The notes below the pieces were generated by a model. It did not search any database. It saw only the letters and a program-made list of their open reading frames with translations, and was not told the origin of the DNA. The translations under genes were made by a program, and so were the position numbers. A stretch of DNA of 64,000 nt, taken from the NCBI RefSeq assembly GCF_041080625.1, contig NZ_CP163518.1, forward strand, positions 9,851,501 to 9,915,500. The letters run 5' to 3'. Positions 8,714 through 17,787 of this stretch are shown here, one piece after another; position 1 is the first letter of the stretch, and each line of letters begins with the position of its first letter. The stretch comes from Streptomyces sp. CG1 (GTDB lineage Bacteria > Actinomycetota > Actinomycetes > Streptomycetales > Streptomycetaceae).

Positions 8714-9985
8714 ATGCCGACCGCCGACACGCCGACCTGCCCCGTCGGCCCCGCCCGCCGCTCCTTCGTGCGCACCGCGCTGGGCGCCGGTGCCGCCGGA
8801 GCGGTCCTGGCCGGCGGCGGCTACGCGCTCGCGGAGAGCGGCGGCACCGCGGCGGCGCAGCCCGCGGGCGCCGACGGCACCGCGAAGGTCTCCTTCCACG
8901 GCGTCCATCAGGCCGGCATCGTCACCCCGGCCCCGGCCGCCGCCACCTTCGTCTCGCTGAACGTCATAGCCGACGACCGCGCGGGCCTGACCGACCTGCT
9001 GAAGACCATCACCGAGCGGGCCCGCTTCCTCACCTCCGGCGGCACCCCCACCGACCTGGGCGTCGGCGCGCCGCCCGCCGACAACGGCATCCTCGGCCCC
9101 GAGGTGCCCTCGGACGGCCTCACCGTCACCGTCGGCGTCGGCGCCTCCCTCTTCGACGACCGCTACGGCCTCGCCAAGGCCAGGCCCGCCCGGCTCACCC
9201 CGATGCGGACGTTCCCCAACGACAACCTGAACCCGGCCGAGTGTCACGGCGACCTGTCCCTGCAGATCTGCGCACAGAGCACCGACACCGTGCTGCACGC
9301 GCTGCGCGACATCGCCCGCCACACCCGCGGCGCCATGCAGATCAAGTGGCGCATCGACGGCTTCCAGAACGCCCCGCGCCCCACCGGCGCCCAGCGCAAC
9401 CTGCTCGGCTTCAAGGACGGCATCGCCAACCCCGACGTCACCTCCGCCCGCGAGACGGACAAGCTGATCTGGGTCGGCGACGGCCAGGGCGAACCGGCCT
9501 GGACGGCGGGCGGCAGCTACCAGGTCATCCGGATCATCCGGATGCTGGTCGAGTTCTGGGACCGGGTCTCGCTCACCGAGCAGGAGAAGATGTTCGGCCG
9601 CCGCAAGGACACCGGAGCCCCGCTCGACGGCGCCAAGGAGACCGACGTCCCCAACTACGCCAAGGACCCGCACGGCACCGCGATCCCGGTGGACGCCCAC
9701 ATCCGCCTCGCCAACCCGCGCACCGCGAAGACCGACAGCTCCCGCATCCTGCGCCGCGGCTACAACTACGACCGCGGCGTGGACAACGTCGGCAACCTCG
9801 ACATGGGCCTGGCCTTCTGCTGCTACCAGCAGGACGTCAAGCGCCAGTTCGAGGCCGTGCAGACCCGGCTGATCGACGAGCCGCTGGTGGACTACATCTC
9901 GCCCACGGGCGGCGGCTACTTCTTCGCCCTGCCCGGCGTCCGGGACGCCAAGGACTGGCTCGGCCGGGGCATGCTCTCCGCCTGA
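8714..9985 (+). CDS. efeB: EfeB, Tat-exported DyP-type haem peroxidase
   Basis: The 423-residue product begins with a twin-arginine signal ([16 protein letters not shown], Arg15-Arg16), so it is folded with haem in the cytoplasm and then exported. The DyP family motif GFKDG lies at 232-236 and the proximal haem ligand is His329 ([10 protein letters not shown]). In EfeUOB systems this peroxidase oxidises ferrous iron or extracts iron from haem for the permease. I prefer ATG 8714, with GAAGGGA upstream and a normal Tat leader. An in-frame ATG at 8627 overlapping the efeU stop would add 29 residues before the signal peptide. Confidence 0.93.
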   Translation: MPTADTPTCPVGPARRSFVRTALGAGAAGAVLAGGGYALAESGGTAAAQPAGADGTAKVSFHGVHQAGIVTPAPAAATFVSLNVIADDRAGLTDLLKTITERARFLTSGGTPTDLGVGAPPADNGILGPEVPSDGLTVTVGVGASLFDDRYGLAKARPARLTPMRTFPNDNLNPAECHGDLSLQICAQSTDTVLHALRDIARHTRGAMQIKWRIDGFQNAPRPTGAQRNLLGFKDGIANPDVTSARETDKLIWVGDGQGEPAWTAGGSYQVIRIIRMLVEFWDRVSLTEQEKMFGRRKDTGAPLDGAKETDVPNYAKDPHGTAIPVDAHIRLANPRTAKTDSSRILRRGYNYDRGVDNVGNLDMGLAFCCYQQDVKRQFEAVQTRLIDEPLVDYISPTGGGYFFALPGVRDAKDWLGRGMLSA

Positions 9986-10010
9986 CGCCACCCGACGCAC
10001 CAGAACAACC

Positions 10011-10049
10011 GCGGCAGGCCTTTCCCTCTCCTTGGTAAAGGCCTGCCGC
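10011..10049 (+). terminator. Strong hairpin after efeB
   Basis: A perfect 13-bp inverted repeat (GCGGCAGGCCTTT with its complement) surrounds a 13-nt loop, 26 bp after the efeB stop. There is no U-tract, as is common in high-GC actinobacteria. It separates the efe operon from the NiCoT gene. Confidence 0.75.
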
Positions 10050-10068
10050 TGCCTTTACCGGCCTCTTG

Positions 10069-10085
10069 CTGCACATGATTTGCAA
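10069..10085 (+). promoter_or_regulatory. Possible Nur (nickel) box upstream of the NiCoT gene
   Basis: CTGCACATGATTTGCAA resembles the Streptomyces Nur consensus tTGCaa-N5-ttGCAA: the right arm is perfect and the left arm keeps the TGC core. It lies 67 bp before the NiCoT start, between the efeB terminator and the gene. A nickel permease is an expected Nur target, which supports the call. Confidence 0.5.
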
Positions 10086-10151
10086 GTACGGAAGGATTCT
10101 ATAAAGCTGCGCTGTGCAGCCGTACCGCACCACCGAAGGACGACCTTCTCG

Positions 10152-11261
10152 ATGACAGCCAACCGCTCGACCTGGCACCGTGTCCGAGGCTCCATGACGC
10201 GGCAGGAGTGGATCAGGGTCGGCGGGATGGCCGGCTTCGTGCTCGCCCTGCACATCATCGGCTGGGGCACCCTGGTCGGCATCATCGCGCCGCAGCACTT
10301 CAGCGTCGGCAAGGAGTCCTTCGGCATAGGCATCGGCGTCACCGCCTACACGCTCGGCATGCGGCACGCCTTCGACGCCGACCACATCGCGGCCATCGAC
10401 AACACCACCCGCAAGCTGATGGGCGAAGGGCAGCGCCCGCTGTCGGTCGGCTTCTGGTTCTCCCTGGGCCACTCCAGCATCGTCTTCGGCCTCTCCCTGC
10501 TGCTCTCGCTCGGCATGAAGACCCTGGCCGGACCGGTCCGCGACGACAACTCGCACCTCCACGAGGTCACCGGCCTGATCGGTACGACCGTCTCCGGCAC
10601 CTTCCTGTACCTCATCGCCGGCATCAACCTCGTCATCCTGGCCGGCATCTGGAAGGTCTTCCGGCAGATGCGCTCCGGCGCCTACGACGAGGCCGCCCTG
10701 GAGCACCAGCTGAACAACCGCGGCTTCATGAACCGCCTCCTCGGCCGGGTCACCGGCTCCATCAGCAAGCCCTGGCAGATGTACCCGCTCGGCCTGCTGT
10801 TCGGCCTCGGCTTCGACACCGCGACGGAGATCGCCCTGCTGGTGCTCGCCGGCTCCGGTGCCGCCTCCGGCCTGCCCTGGTACGCCATTCTGACCCTGCC
10901 GGTCCTGTTCGCCGCAGGCATGTCGCTCCTTGACACCATCGACGGCTCGTTCATGAACTTCGCCTACGAGTGGGCGTTCTCCAAGCCGGTCCGCAAGGTC
11001 TACTACAACCTCACCATCACGGGCCTGTCCGTGGCCGTCGCCCTCATCATCGGCACCGTCGAACTCCTCGGCCTCCTCGCCGACAAGCTGGACCTCCACG
11101 GCGCCTTCTGGAACTGGATCTCCGGCCTCGACCTCAACACCGTCGGCTTCGTCATCGTCGGCCTGTTCTTCGCCACCTGGGCGATCGCCCTGCTGGTCTG
11201 GAAGGCGGGCCGGATCGAGGAGAAGTGGACGGCGAACCTGGCGGAACAGTCGGCGGACTGA
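10152..11261 (+). CDS. NiCoT-family nickel/cobalt permease
   Basis: This 369-residue polytopic membrane protein carries the family signature RHAFDADHI (H-x4-DH, His72, Asp77, His78), followed by LGHSSIVFGLSL, LGFDTATEIALL and LDTIDGSFM, the other conserved NiCoT motifs. It imports Ni2+ and/or Co2+ with high affinity and low capacity, for nickel SOD, urease, hydrogenase or cobalamin. Start 10152 has GAAGGA at suitable spacing; an upstream in-frame GTG at 10032 lies in the hairpin and is unlikely. It stands alone, and a possible Nur box precedes it. Confidence 0.93.
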   Translation: MTANRSTWHRVRGSMTRQEWIRVGGMAGFVLALHIIGWGTLVGIIAPQHFSVGKESFGIGIGVTAYTLGMRHAFDADHIAAIDNTTRKLMGEGQRPLSVGFWFSLGHSSIVFGLSLLLSLGMKTLAGPVRDDNSHLHEVTGLIGTTVSGTFLYLIAGINLVILAGIWKVFRQMRSGAYDEAALEHQLNNRGFMNRLLGRVTGSISKPWQMYPLGLLFGLGFDTATEIALLVLAGSGAASGLPWYAILTLPVLFAAGMSLLDTIDGSFMNFAYEWAFSKPVRKVYYNLTITGLSVAVALIIGTVELLGLLADKLDLHGAFWNWISGLDLNTVGFVIVGLFFATWAIALLVWKAGRIEEKWTANLAEQSAD

Positions 11262-11266
11262 TTCAA

Positions 11267-11336
11267 GGGGCGCGGGGCTGTATCGATATGCGGCTCCGCC
11301 GCGTGGGCGCGAGAAAGCACGGACCACGCGCACCCG
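11267..11336 (+). repeat. Intergenic repeat element, copy 1
   Basis: This starts AGGGGCGCGGGGCTG and contains the small hairpin GCGGCTCCGCCGC followed by a GGGCGCGAG segment. Similar elements occur at 14066-14144 (reverse) and 58664-58740. Each sits between convergent genes, here NiCoT and sthA, which suggests a bidirectional terminator-like role. Confidence 0.75.
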
Positions 11337-11362
11337 GCGAGGAACCAGCTACCCCGACGGCG

Positions 11363-12769
11363 CTAATCCAGCCGGTCCACCTGGCGGAGCCGATTCGTCG
11401 CATCCAGCGCGGCGACCTTGTACGACTCCGCCAGCGTCGGGTAGTTGAACACCGCGTCCACCAGATAATCCACCGTCCCCCCGCACCCCATCACCGACTG
11501 CCCGATGTGAATCAGCTCGGTCGCGCCCGAGCCGAAACAGTGCACCCCGAGCAGCGTGCGGTCCACGGGGGAGACCAGCAGCTTCAGCATGCCGTGCGAG
11601 TCCCCGATGATCTGCCCGCGAGCCAGCTCCCGGTACCGGGCCACACCCACCTCGAACGGCACCCGGTCCTCGGTCAGCTGGTCCTCGGTCCGGCCGACGA
11701 AGCTGATTTCCGGGATGGTGTAGATCCCGATCGGCTGGAGATGGTGCATCCGCCCGGCCGGCTCCCCGCACGCGTGGTACGCGGCCGCGCGACCCTGCTC
11801 CATCGAGGTCGCCGCGAGCGCCGGGAAGCCGATGACGTCACCGACGGCATAGATGTGCGGCACCTCGGTGCGGTAGTTCTCGTCCACCTCGATCCGGCCG
11901 CGCGCGTCCGCCGCCAGCCCGGCCCTGTCGAGGCCGAGGTCGTCGGTGAGGCCCTGCCGGCCCGCCGAGTACATCACCGTGTCCGCCGGGATCTTCTTGC
12001 CGCTCTCGAGTACGGTGAGCGTGCCCCGTGGATGGCGTTCGACGGCGGCCACGGTCTCGCCGAACCGGAAGGTGACGGCCAGGTCCCGCAGGTGGTATTT
12101 GAGCGACTCCACGATCTCCACGTCGCACAGGTCCAGCATCCCGGGACGCTTCTCCACCACGGTCACCTTGCTGCCCAGCGCGGCGAACATGGAGGCGTAC
12201 TCCATGCCGATGACCCCCGCGCCGACGATCACCATGGACCGCGGTACCCGCTCCAGCGAGAGCACATTGTCGGAGTCCATGATCGTCCGCCCGTCGAACT
12301 CGACCGTGTCGGGGCGGGCCGGCCTGGTGCCGGTGGCGATGACGAGGTGCCCGGCGCTCAGCAGCCGTTCCCGGCCCGAGATCTCGGACAGGGCGATGGT
12401 GTGCGGGTCGGCGAAACGGGCCGTGCCGGAGTACACGGTCACGTGATTGCGGGTGAGCTGACTGCGCACGACGTCCACCTCGCGGCCGACGACGTGCTGG
12501 GTGCGCGCGGTCAGATCGGCGACGGTGATGTCGTCCTTCAGCCGGTAGCTCTGCCCGTACAGATCACGCTGGGTGAGACCGGTCAGATACAGCACCGCTT
12601 CGCGCAGGGTCTTGGAGGGGATGGTTCCGGTGTGCAGGGAGACCCCGCCCAGCATGTCGGGGCGGTCGACGACCGCGACCCGGCGGCCGAGCTTGGCCGC
12701 GGCGATGGCGGCCTTCTGACCGCCGGGACCGGATCCGATGACGAGCACGTCGAAGTCGAAGTCGAGCAC
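11363..12769 (-). CDS. sthA: Soluble (Si-specific) NAD(P)+ transhydrogenase
   Basis: This 468-residue flavoprotein belongs to the pyridine nucleotide-disulphide oxidoreductase family. FAD binds at [13 protein letters not shown] near the N-terminus, and NAD(P) at [14 protein letters not shown] in the middle. The second FAD motif [13 protein letters not shown] and the C-terminal dimer domain with the His-containing region complete it. The redox-active CxxxxC is absent ([18 protein letters not shown]), which distinguishes SthA from lipoamide dehydrogenase or mycothione reductase. It balances NADPH and NADH. The start is probably the GTG at 12769, which gives the normal family length. Confidence 0.9.
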   Translation of the reverse strand: MLDFDFDVLVIGSGPGGQKAAIAAAKLGRRVAVVDRPDMLGGVSLHTGTIPSKTLREAVLYLTGLTQRDLYGQSYRLKDDITVADLTARTQHVVGREVDVVRSQLTRNHVTVYSGTARFADPHTIALSEISGRERLLSAGHLVIATGTRPARPDTVEFDGRTIMDSDNVLSLERVPRSMVIVGAGVIGMEYASMFAALGSKVTVVEKRPGMLDLCDVEIVESLKYHLRDLAVTFRFGETVAAVERHPRGTLTVLESGKKIPADTVMYSAGRQGLTDDLGLDRAGLAADARGRIEVDENYRTEVPHIYAVGDVIGFPALAATSMEQGRAAAYHACGEPAGRMHHLQPIGIYTIPEISFVGRTEDQLTEDRVPFEVGVARYRELARGQIIGDSHGMLKLLVSPVDRTLLGVHCFGSGATELIHIGQSVMGCGGTVDYLVDAVFNYPTLAESYKVAALDATNRLRQVDRLD

Positions 12770-12922
12770 CCTCGGCAGTCTGGCAGTCCTCCGGTCCGCT
12801 CCGGAAGAGATCGCCGCCCTGGAAATCCCCCGATCCGCACGGGAGTTGTCACCGCCGCCCGCTCTCCCCGTCCCTCCTTGCCTCTTCTCGCCGAGCCGGT
12901 GTCCGGGGCGGACAATGACGCC

Positions 12923-14056
12923 ATGGGCCAGCGATCCGGCGACCCGAGCACCCCCGCCCGGCTGGCCGCTCCCGACGAGGGGATCGGCGCCGACGAACTC
13001 GCGCTCGCCACCCGCAACCACGGTCTGCCCCTGGAGGCGCTGCGGCACGATGTCACCCCGCCCGGACTGCACTACGTCCTCACTCACTACGACATCCCTT
13101 ATGTGCCGAACGCCGGTGCCTGGCGGCTGTCCGTCGACGGGCAGGTACGCGTCCCGCTCGACCTGTCCCTCGCCGACCTGCTGTCGTTCCCGCAGATCAC
13201 CACCCGGGTGACCCTGGAGTGCGCGGGCAACGGCCGGGCCCTGCTCACGCCCCGGCCGGTCAGCCAGCCCTGGCTGGTGGAGGCGGTCGGCACCGCTGAC
13301 TGGACCGGCGTATCGCTGCGGCTGCTGCTCGCCGAGGCGGGCGCGGACCCGGCGGCCGTGGACGTCGTCTTCACCGGCGCCGACCACGGGGTGGAGCGTG
13401 GGGTCGAACAGGACTACCAGCGCGCCCTGCCGCTGGCCGTGGCCCTCGGCGACGACCCACAGCCACTGGTCGCCACCGCCATGAACGGCGCGCCGCTGCC
13501 CCCGCAGCACGGCCGGCCGCTGCGGCTGATCGTGCCCGGCTGGTACGGCATGGCCCACGTGAAATGGCTGCGCTCGGTCACGGTGAGCGACGTACCGTTC
13601 ACGGGCTTCCAGCAGACGGTCGCCTATCGCATCCGGCGCACCGCCGACGAGGAGGGCGAGCCGGTCACCCGCATCGCGCCGCGCGCCCTGCTGGTTCCTC
13701 CGGGGTTTCCCGACTTCATGTCCCGCACGCGGGTGGTGCGGCCGGGACCGGTGAGGCTTTTCGGCCGCGCGTGGTCGGGGCAGGCTCCGGTTTCGTCGGT
13801 GGAGGTCAGCACGGATCGCGGCGCCGGCTGGGAGCGGGCTGTTCTCGACCCTGTGCCGGACGGGCACCGGTGGGCTTGGCGGGGCTGGCACTACGACTGG
13901 GACCCGTCGCCCGGCGAGTACGGGATCGGCGCGCGTGCGAGCGACACCGTCGGTTGTACCCAGCCCCTTGAGCAGCGCTGGAACCGAGGTGGGTTCGCCA
14001 ACAACGCGGTGCGTTTTGTGCGGGTGGTGTGCGTGGACGACGCCCCCTCGCCGTAG
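12923..14056 (+). CDS. Sulfite-oxidase-like molybdopterin oxidoreductase
   Basis: This 377-residue protein has the Moco-binding domain of the sulfite oxidase family, with the molybdenum ligand Cys100 in TLECAGNGR. The segments [17 protein letters not shown] and the C-terminal dimerisation (Mo-co dimer) domain around residues 250-370 follow. No haem domain and no Tat or Sec signal are visible, so it is probably cytoplasmic, and its electron acceptor is unknown. Its physiological substrate may be sulfite or another small oxyanion. It is divergent from sthA, with a 153-bp shared promoter region. The ATG at 12923 was chosen because it begins the conserved part. Confidence 0.88.
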   Translation: MGQRSGDPSTPARLAAPDEGIGADELALATRNHGLPLEALRHDVTPPGLHYVLTHYDIPYVPNAGAWRLSVDGQVRVPLDLSLADLLSFPQITTRVTLECAGNGRALLTPRPVSQPWLVEAVGTADWTGVSLRLLLAEAGADPAAVDVVFTGADHGVERGVEQDYQRALPLAVALGDDPQPLVATAMNGAPLPPQHGRPLRLIVPGWYGMAHVKWLRSVTVSDVPFTGFQQTVAYRIRRTADEEGEPVTRIAPRALLVPPGFPDFMSRTRVVRPGPVRLFGRAWSGQAPVSSVEVSTDRGAGWERAVLDPVPDGHRWAWRGWHYDWDPSPGEYGIGARASDTVGCTQPLEQRWNRGGFANNAVRFVRVVCVDDAPSP

Positions 14057-14065
14057 CGGCTCATG

Positions 14066-14144
14066 TCTGCGGCGGGGTGCGGGTCGTGCGTGGTTGCTCG
14101 CGCCCCGCGGCGGAGCCGCATGTCAAACACGGCCCCGCGCCCCT
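14066..14144 (-). repeat. Intergenic repeat element, copy 2
   Basis: Read on the minus strand this starts AGGGGCGCGGGGCCG, contains GCGGCTCCGCCGC and continues GGGCGCGAGCAACCAC. It is the same element as at 11267 and 58664, and again lies between convergent genes (molybdoenzyme and the 68-residue protein). Confidence 0.75.
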
Positions 14145-14199
14145 CGGGCCGGTCGTCCTGCCCCCGTTGAAACAGGAGCCCTTGCTTCCCCGGACCGCC

Positions 14200-14406
14200 C
14201 TACGGCAGCAGCCTCTCGATGGCTGTCGGGCCCTCCTTCTCCATCTTGCGGCGTGCCCAGTCGAGGTTCTTCGGGGTGACGTCCCTGCCCGCCGCCAGCA
14301 CCAGGTCCTCCAGGGTGATGTCCCGGGAGGGAGCGGAGTGGAGCAGGGCGTCCGGGGTGCAGTGGTCGTCGGACGACCGGGATTCGTCAGGCGTGGTTGT
14401 CGACAT
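14200..14406 (-). CDS. Small conserved protein of unknown function
   Basis: This 68-residue acidic protein has an unstructured, Ser/Thr/Asp-rich N-terminus and a C-terminal part ITLEDLVLAAGRDVTPKNLD followed by a charged helix ending in AIERLLP. I do not recognise a function. The start is well supported by GAGGAGGAGG 5-12 bp before the ATG. It is divergent from the GH15 gene, with 153 bp between them. Confidence 0.65.
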   Translation of the reverse strand: MSTTTPDESRSSDDHCTPDALLHSAPSRDITLEDLVLAAGRDVTPKNLDWARRKMEKEGPTAIERLLP

Positions 14407-14559
14407 GATGCCTCCTCCTCGGTCCGGATGACCGCATCCGTGCCGGTGCCGCCGAACGGGGCACACTCTCACCATTCCCCGCAGCGCCTTCCCACGCCAC
14501 CGGAGAGCACACACTCCTAAGCTGGAAGACATCTCGCTCCGTTCCCCGGGAGGCCGCCG

Positions 14560-16401
14560 ATGGCCGAGACCCCGTTCACCGAGGACGTCCGCCCCGGTCC
14601 GCGCTATCTGCCGATCGCCGAGCACGGCCTCATCGGCGATCTGCGCAGTGTCGCGCTGGTCGGAACCAACGGCACGATCGACTGGTACTGCTGCCCGTCC
14701 TTCGACGCGCCCAGCGTCTTCGCGGCCATCCTCGACGCCGAGCGCGGCGGCTCCTTCGAGCTGGCCGCCGCCGTACCGGCGCGCACCAAGCAGTTCTACT
14801 TCCCCGACACCAACGTCCTGATCACCCGGTTCTTCACCGAGGACGGCGTCGGCGAGGTGCAGGACTTCATGCCGGTCACCTCCGACGGCACCGGCGAGGC
14901 CGGCCGGCACCGGCTGATCCGGCGGGTGATCTGTGTCCGTGGCACGGTCCCGTTCCGGGCGTCGATCGCGCCGCGGTTCGACTACGGTGCCGTCCCGCAC
15001 ACCCTGCGCACCGACGACGGCACCGTGCTGTTCGAGTCCGCCAAGCTGTCCCTGGCCCTGACCTCGACGGTCATGCTGGAGTGCGACGCCCGGGACGCGC
15101 GCACCGACTTCAAACTCACCGAGGGCGAGTCCGCCGTGTTCGCCCTCGACCAGGTCGGCGAGCGGATCCCCCCGCGCGGCTGTGCCCGCGCCGAGGCCGA
15201 GCACGAGTTCAACGCCACGGTCGCATACTGGCGGCGCTGGCTGCACCAGTCCCGCTACCGGGGCCGCTGGCGCGAGATGGTGCACCGCTCCGCCCTCACC
15301 CTGAAGCTGCTCACCTACGCGCCCACCGGCGCCATCGTCGCCGCCCCCACCACCAGCCTGCCCGAGCAGCTCGGCGGCGAGCGCAACTGGGACTACCGGT
15401 ATGTGTGGGTGCGCGACGCCGCGTTCGCCGTGTACGCGCTGCTGCGGCTCGGCTTCACCGGCGAGGCCGAGGCGTTCATGCGCTTCCTGACCAGGCATGT
15501 CAGCCCCTGCGACACCGCCGACGGCTCCCCGCCGCTGCAGATCATGTACGGCATCGACGGCCGCACGGAGCTGCCCGAGCGGGTGCTGCCGCATCTGGAG
15601 GGCCATCTGGGCTCCGCCCCGGTCCGGGTCGGCAACGCCGCTGCCGACCAGCTCCAGCTGGACATATACGGCGCCCTGATCGACTCGATCTACCTCTATG
15701 ACAAGTGGGCCCAGCCGATCTCCAGCGACCAGTGGGACGATGTGTGCCAGCTGGTCGACTGGGTGTGCGCGCACTGGGACCAGCCCGACGAGGGCGTGTG
15801 GGAGACCCGCGGCGGCCGCCGGAACTTCACCTACTCGCGGCTGATGTGCTGGGTCGCCGTCGAGCGGGCCATCCGCCTCGCCAACCGGCGCGGACTCCCC
15901 GCCGACCTGCCCCGCTGGCGGCAGGCCCGCGACACCATCTACCGGCGGATCATGGACCGCGGCTGGTCCGAGCGGCGCGGCGCCTTCGTGCAGTACGAGG
16001 GCGGCGACGTCCTCGACGCCTCGCTGCTGATGATGCCGCTCGGCAAGTTCGTCGCCCCCACCGACCCCAAGTGGCTGTCCACTCTGGACGCACTCACCGA
16101 GGACCTGGTCTCCGACTCCCTCGTCTACCGCTACGACCCGCAGACCAGCCCCGACGGACTCCGCGGTGACGAGGGCACCTTCTCCATCTGCTCCTTCTGG
16201 TACGTCGAGGCCCTGGTGCGGGCCGGCCGGCTCGACGAGGCCCGGCTGGCCTTCGAGAAGATGCTCACCTACGCCAACCACCTCGGCCTGTACGCCGAGG
16301 AGATCGGCCGCACCGGCGAGCAGCAGGGCAACTTCCCGCAGGCGTTCACGCACCTGGCCCTGATCAGCGCCGCGTTCAACCTCGACCGCGCCCTCGGCTG
16401 A
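14560..16401 (+). CDS. Glycoside hydrolase family 15 protein (glucoamylase/trehalase-like)
   Basis: This 613-residue protein has the bacterial GH15 layout: an N-terminal beta-sandwich (GLIGDLRSVALVGTNGTIDW) and a C-terminal (alpha/alpha)6 barrel. Conserved segments include LGGERNWDYRYVWVRDAAF, the general-acid region and the late AEEIGRTGEQQGNFPQAFTH containing a catalytic Glu. Actinobacterial members hydrolyse trehalose or alpha-1,4-glucans. No signal peptide is visible, so it acts in the cytoplasm, probably on trehalose or storage glucan. A GGGAGG motif precedes the ATG. Confidence 0.9.
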   Translation: MAETPFTEDVRPGPRYLPIAEHGLIGDLRSVALVGTNGTIDWYCCPSFDAPSVFAAILDAERGGSFELAAAVPARTKQFYFPDTNVLITRFFTEDGVGEVQDFMPVTSDGTGEAGRHRLIRRVICVRGTVPFRASIAPRFDYGAVPHTLRTDDGTVLFESAKLSLALTSTVMLECDARDARTDFKLTEGESAVFALDQVGERIPPRGCARAEAEHEFNATVAYWRRWLHQSRYRGRWREMVHRSALTLKLLTYAPTGAIVAAPTTSLPEQLGGERNWDYRYVWVRDAAFAVYALLRLGFTGEAEAFMRFLTRHVSPCDTADGSPPLQIMYGIDGRTELPERVLPHLEGHLGSAPVRVGNAAADQLQLDIYGALIDSIYLYDKWAQPISSDQWDDVCQLVDWVCAHWDQPDEGVWETRGGRRNFTYSRLMCWVAVERAIRLANRRGLPADLPRWRQARDTIYRRIMDRGWSERRGAFVQYEGGDVLDASLLMMPLGKFVAPTDPKWLSTLDALTEDLVSDSLVYRYDPQTSPDGLRGDEGTFSICSFWYVEALVRAGRLDEARLAFEKMLTYANHLGLYAEEIGRTGEQQGNFPQAFTHLALISAAFNLDRALG

Positions 16402-16414
16402 CCGGTTCCCGTGC

Positions 16415-17749
16415 TCAGGCGAACCGGGAGCTCGGGACGGGCCCGGCGGACCGCACCCGCGCCCGGTCGCCGCGCAGCCAGGTGCCGCTGACGGCCCCGG
16501 CGAACGCGGCGAACTCCGCGTCGTCGTCAGCCGGTCCCGTGCCGTCCCCCGGATCGGCCTCCGGATCGGCCGCCGTCACCTCGGCGGCGATCTCCGCCTC
16601 CGGACGGTCGTCCGCCGGGCTCCGCTCGATGCCGCCGTCCGCGCCCTGGGCCAGCCGTTCGCCCCAGGGCGGCACCACCGACTGGTGCAGCAGCGCGACG
16701 CTGTCCGCGGTGATCGCGGGCGGGTCCGTCCAGCAGCTCGCGTGCGCGTGCAGCACCTGCCCGGGCACCCGCTCGAAGAGCTGCCCGATGATCTCCGGGC
16801 CGCCGTCGTGCGCCGCCAGACCGTCCAGGTCGTACGCCACTACCACCGTGTCCGGCCGGCCGGGAGCGAACGGCTCGGCGGGCAGGCCCAGCACCTCGGC
16901 CGCGGCGAGGCCGAGGATCCGAGAGTCCCGGTCGGGCAGCAGCGACACGGACCGGGGCCGTACCCCGGCCGCCGCCAGCAGGGTGCGCAGGCGCAGCAGA
17001 CCGCGCAGACAACCGTCGGGAGTGTCCTGCAGCCAGGCGTAGCGGCCGTGCATGCCCGCGTCGAAGCCGTACGGCGACAGGGTGCCGAGGACCGTGCCGG
17101 CGATCACGTACTGCCAGCCGCGCAGATCGGCCGGATCGAGCGGGGACACCCGCTCGGCCACGGTCGCGCGCTCCAGAACCCGGTTCTGCCTCTCCCGCGC
17201 CGGCTGCCACTGCGTGTCCTCCGGGTCGGCCAGCAGCGTGTGCTGGCGCCGGGCCAGTTCCAGGTCGCCCGCCAGGACGGCGTTGAACACCAGCAGATAG
17301 CGGTCCGGCCAGTCCGCGAACGTCCCTTCGTGCCGGGCGAGCTCGGTCACCGCCTCGCGATGGCGGCCCTCGTGCTCGTACGCCGACACCAGCTCCCGCA
17401 GCGCCACCGGCGAACCGCCACTGCGGCGCAGCGCCTCACGGAGCGCGGGAACCGCCAGAAAGCCCACATCGTGTTCGATGCACCAGTACCCGAAGTCGTA
17501 GAGGGCCTTGGGGCGTTCGGGCCCGGCGACGAGCGCGGCCGCGGCCTTCGCGAGGTCGTCGAAGCCCGCCGACCCGGCCGCACGCTCTACCACCAGGGCT
17601 ACTTCCCCGAGAGGCTGCTCCTCGCCGGCCGCCCGCAACTGCCGTAGCGCACCGGGCACATCACCGGAGTCCAGGGACTCCCAGGCCGAGCGGAGGCCGG
17701 GGGACTTCGGGCGGCGATTCCTGCGCGAGAACATGGCAGAGATCATCAC
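16415..17749 (-). CDS. TPR-like protein of unknown function
   Basis: This 444-residue protein has an N-terminal half of alpha-helical, TPR-like repeats (ALYDFGYWCIEHDVGFLAVP, ALRELVSAYEHEGRHREAVT). A middle domain contains GWQYVIAGTVLGTLSPYGFD and VSLLPDRDSRILGLAAAEVL, and an acidic tail rich in Asp/Glu/Ala follows. The middle domain is of unknown function. It lies 38 bp after a PP2C phosphatase gene on the same strand and may be co-transcribed with it. The start is a GTG at 17749; ATG 17746 and 17734 are alternatives. Confidence 0.75.
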   Translation of the reverse strand: MMISAMFSRRNRRPKSPGLRSAWESLDSGDVPGALRQLRAAGEEQPLGEVALVVERAAGSAGFDDLAKAAAALVAGPERPKALYDFGYWCIEHDVGFLAVPALREALRRSGGSPVALRELVSAYEHEGRHREAVTELARHEGTFADWPDRYLLVFNAVLAGDLELARRQHTLLADPEDTQWQPARERQNRVLERATVAERVSPLDPADLRGWQYVIAGTVLGTLSPYGFDAGMHGRYAWLQDTPDGCLRGLLRLRTLLAAAGVRPRSVSLLPDRDSRILGLAAAEVLGLPAEPFAPGRPDTVVVAYDLDGLAAHDGGPEIIGQLFERVPGQVLHAHASCWTDPPAITADSVALLHQSVVPPWGERLAQGADGGIERSPADDRPEAEIAAEVTAADPEADPGDGTGPADDDAEFAAFAGAVSGTWLRGDRARVRSAGPVPSSRFA

Positions 17750-17787
17750 CCGCCGGACGACCGGTCCTCAACGCATTTCCCGCGAGG

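Noticed and set aside
10020..10151. Cobalamin riboswitch before the NiCoT gene
   Set aside because: The leader is too short and no B12-box was seen; a Nur-like site fits better.
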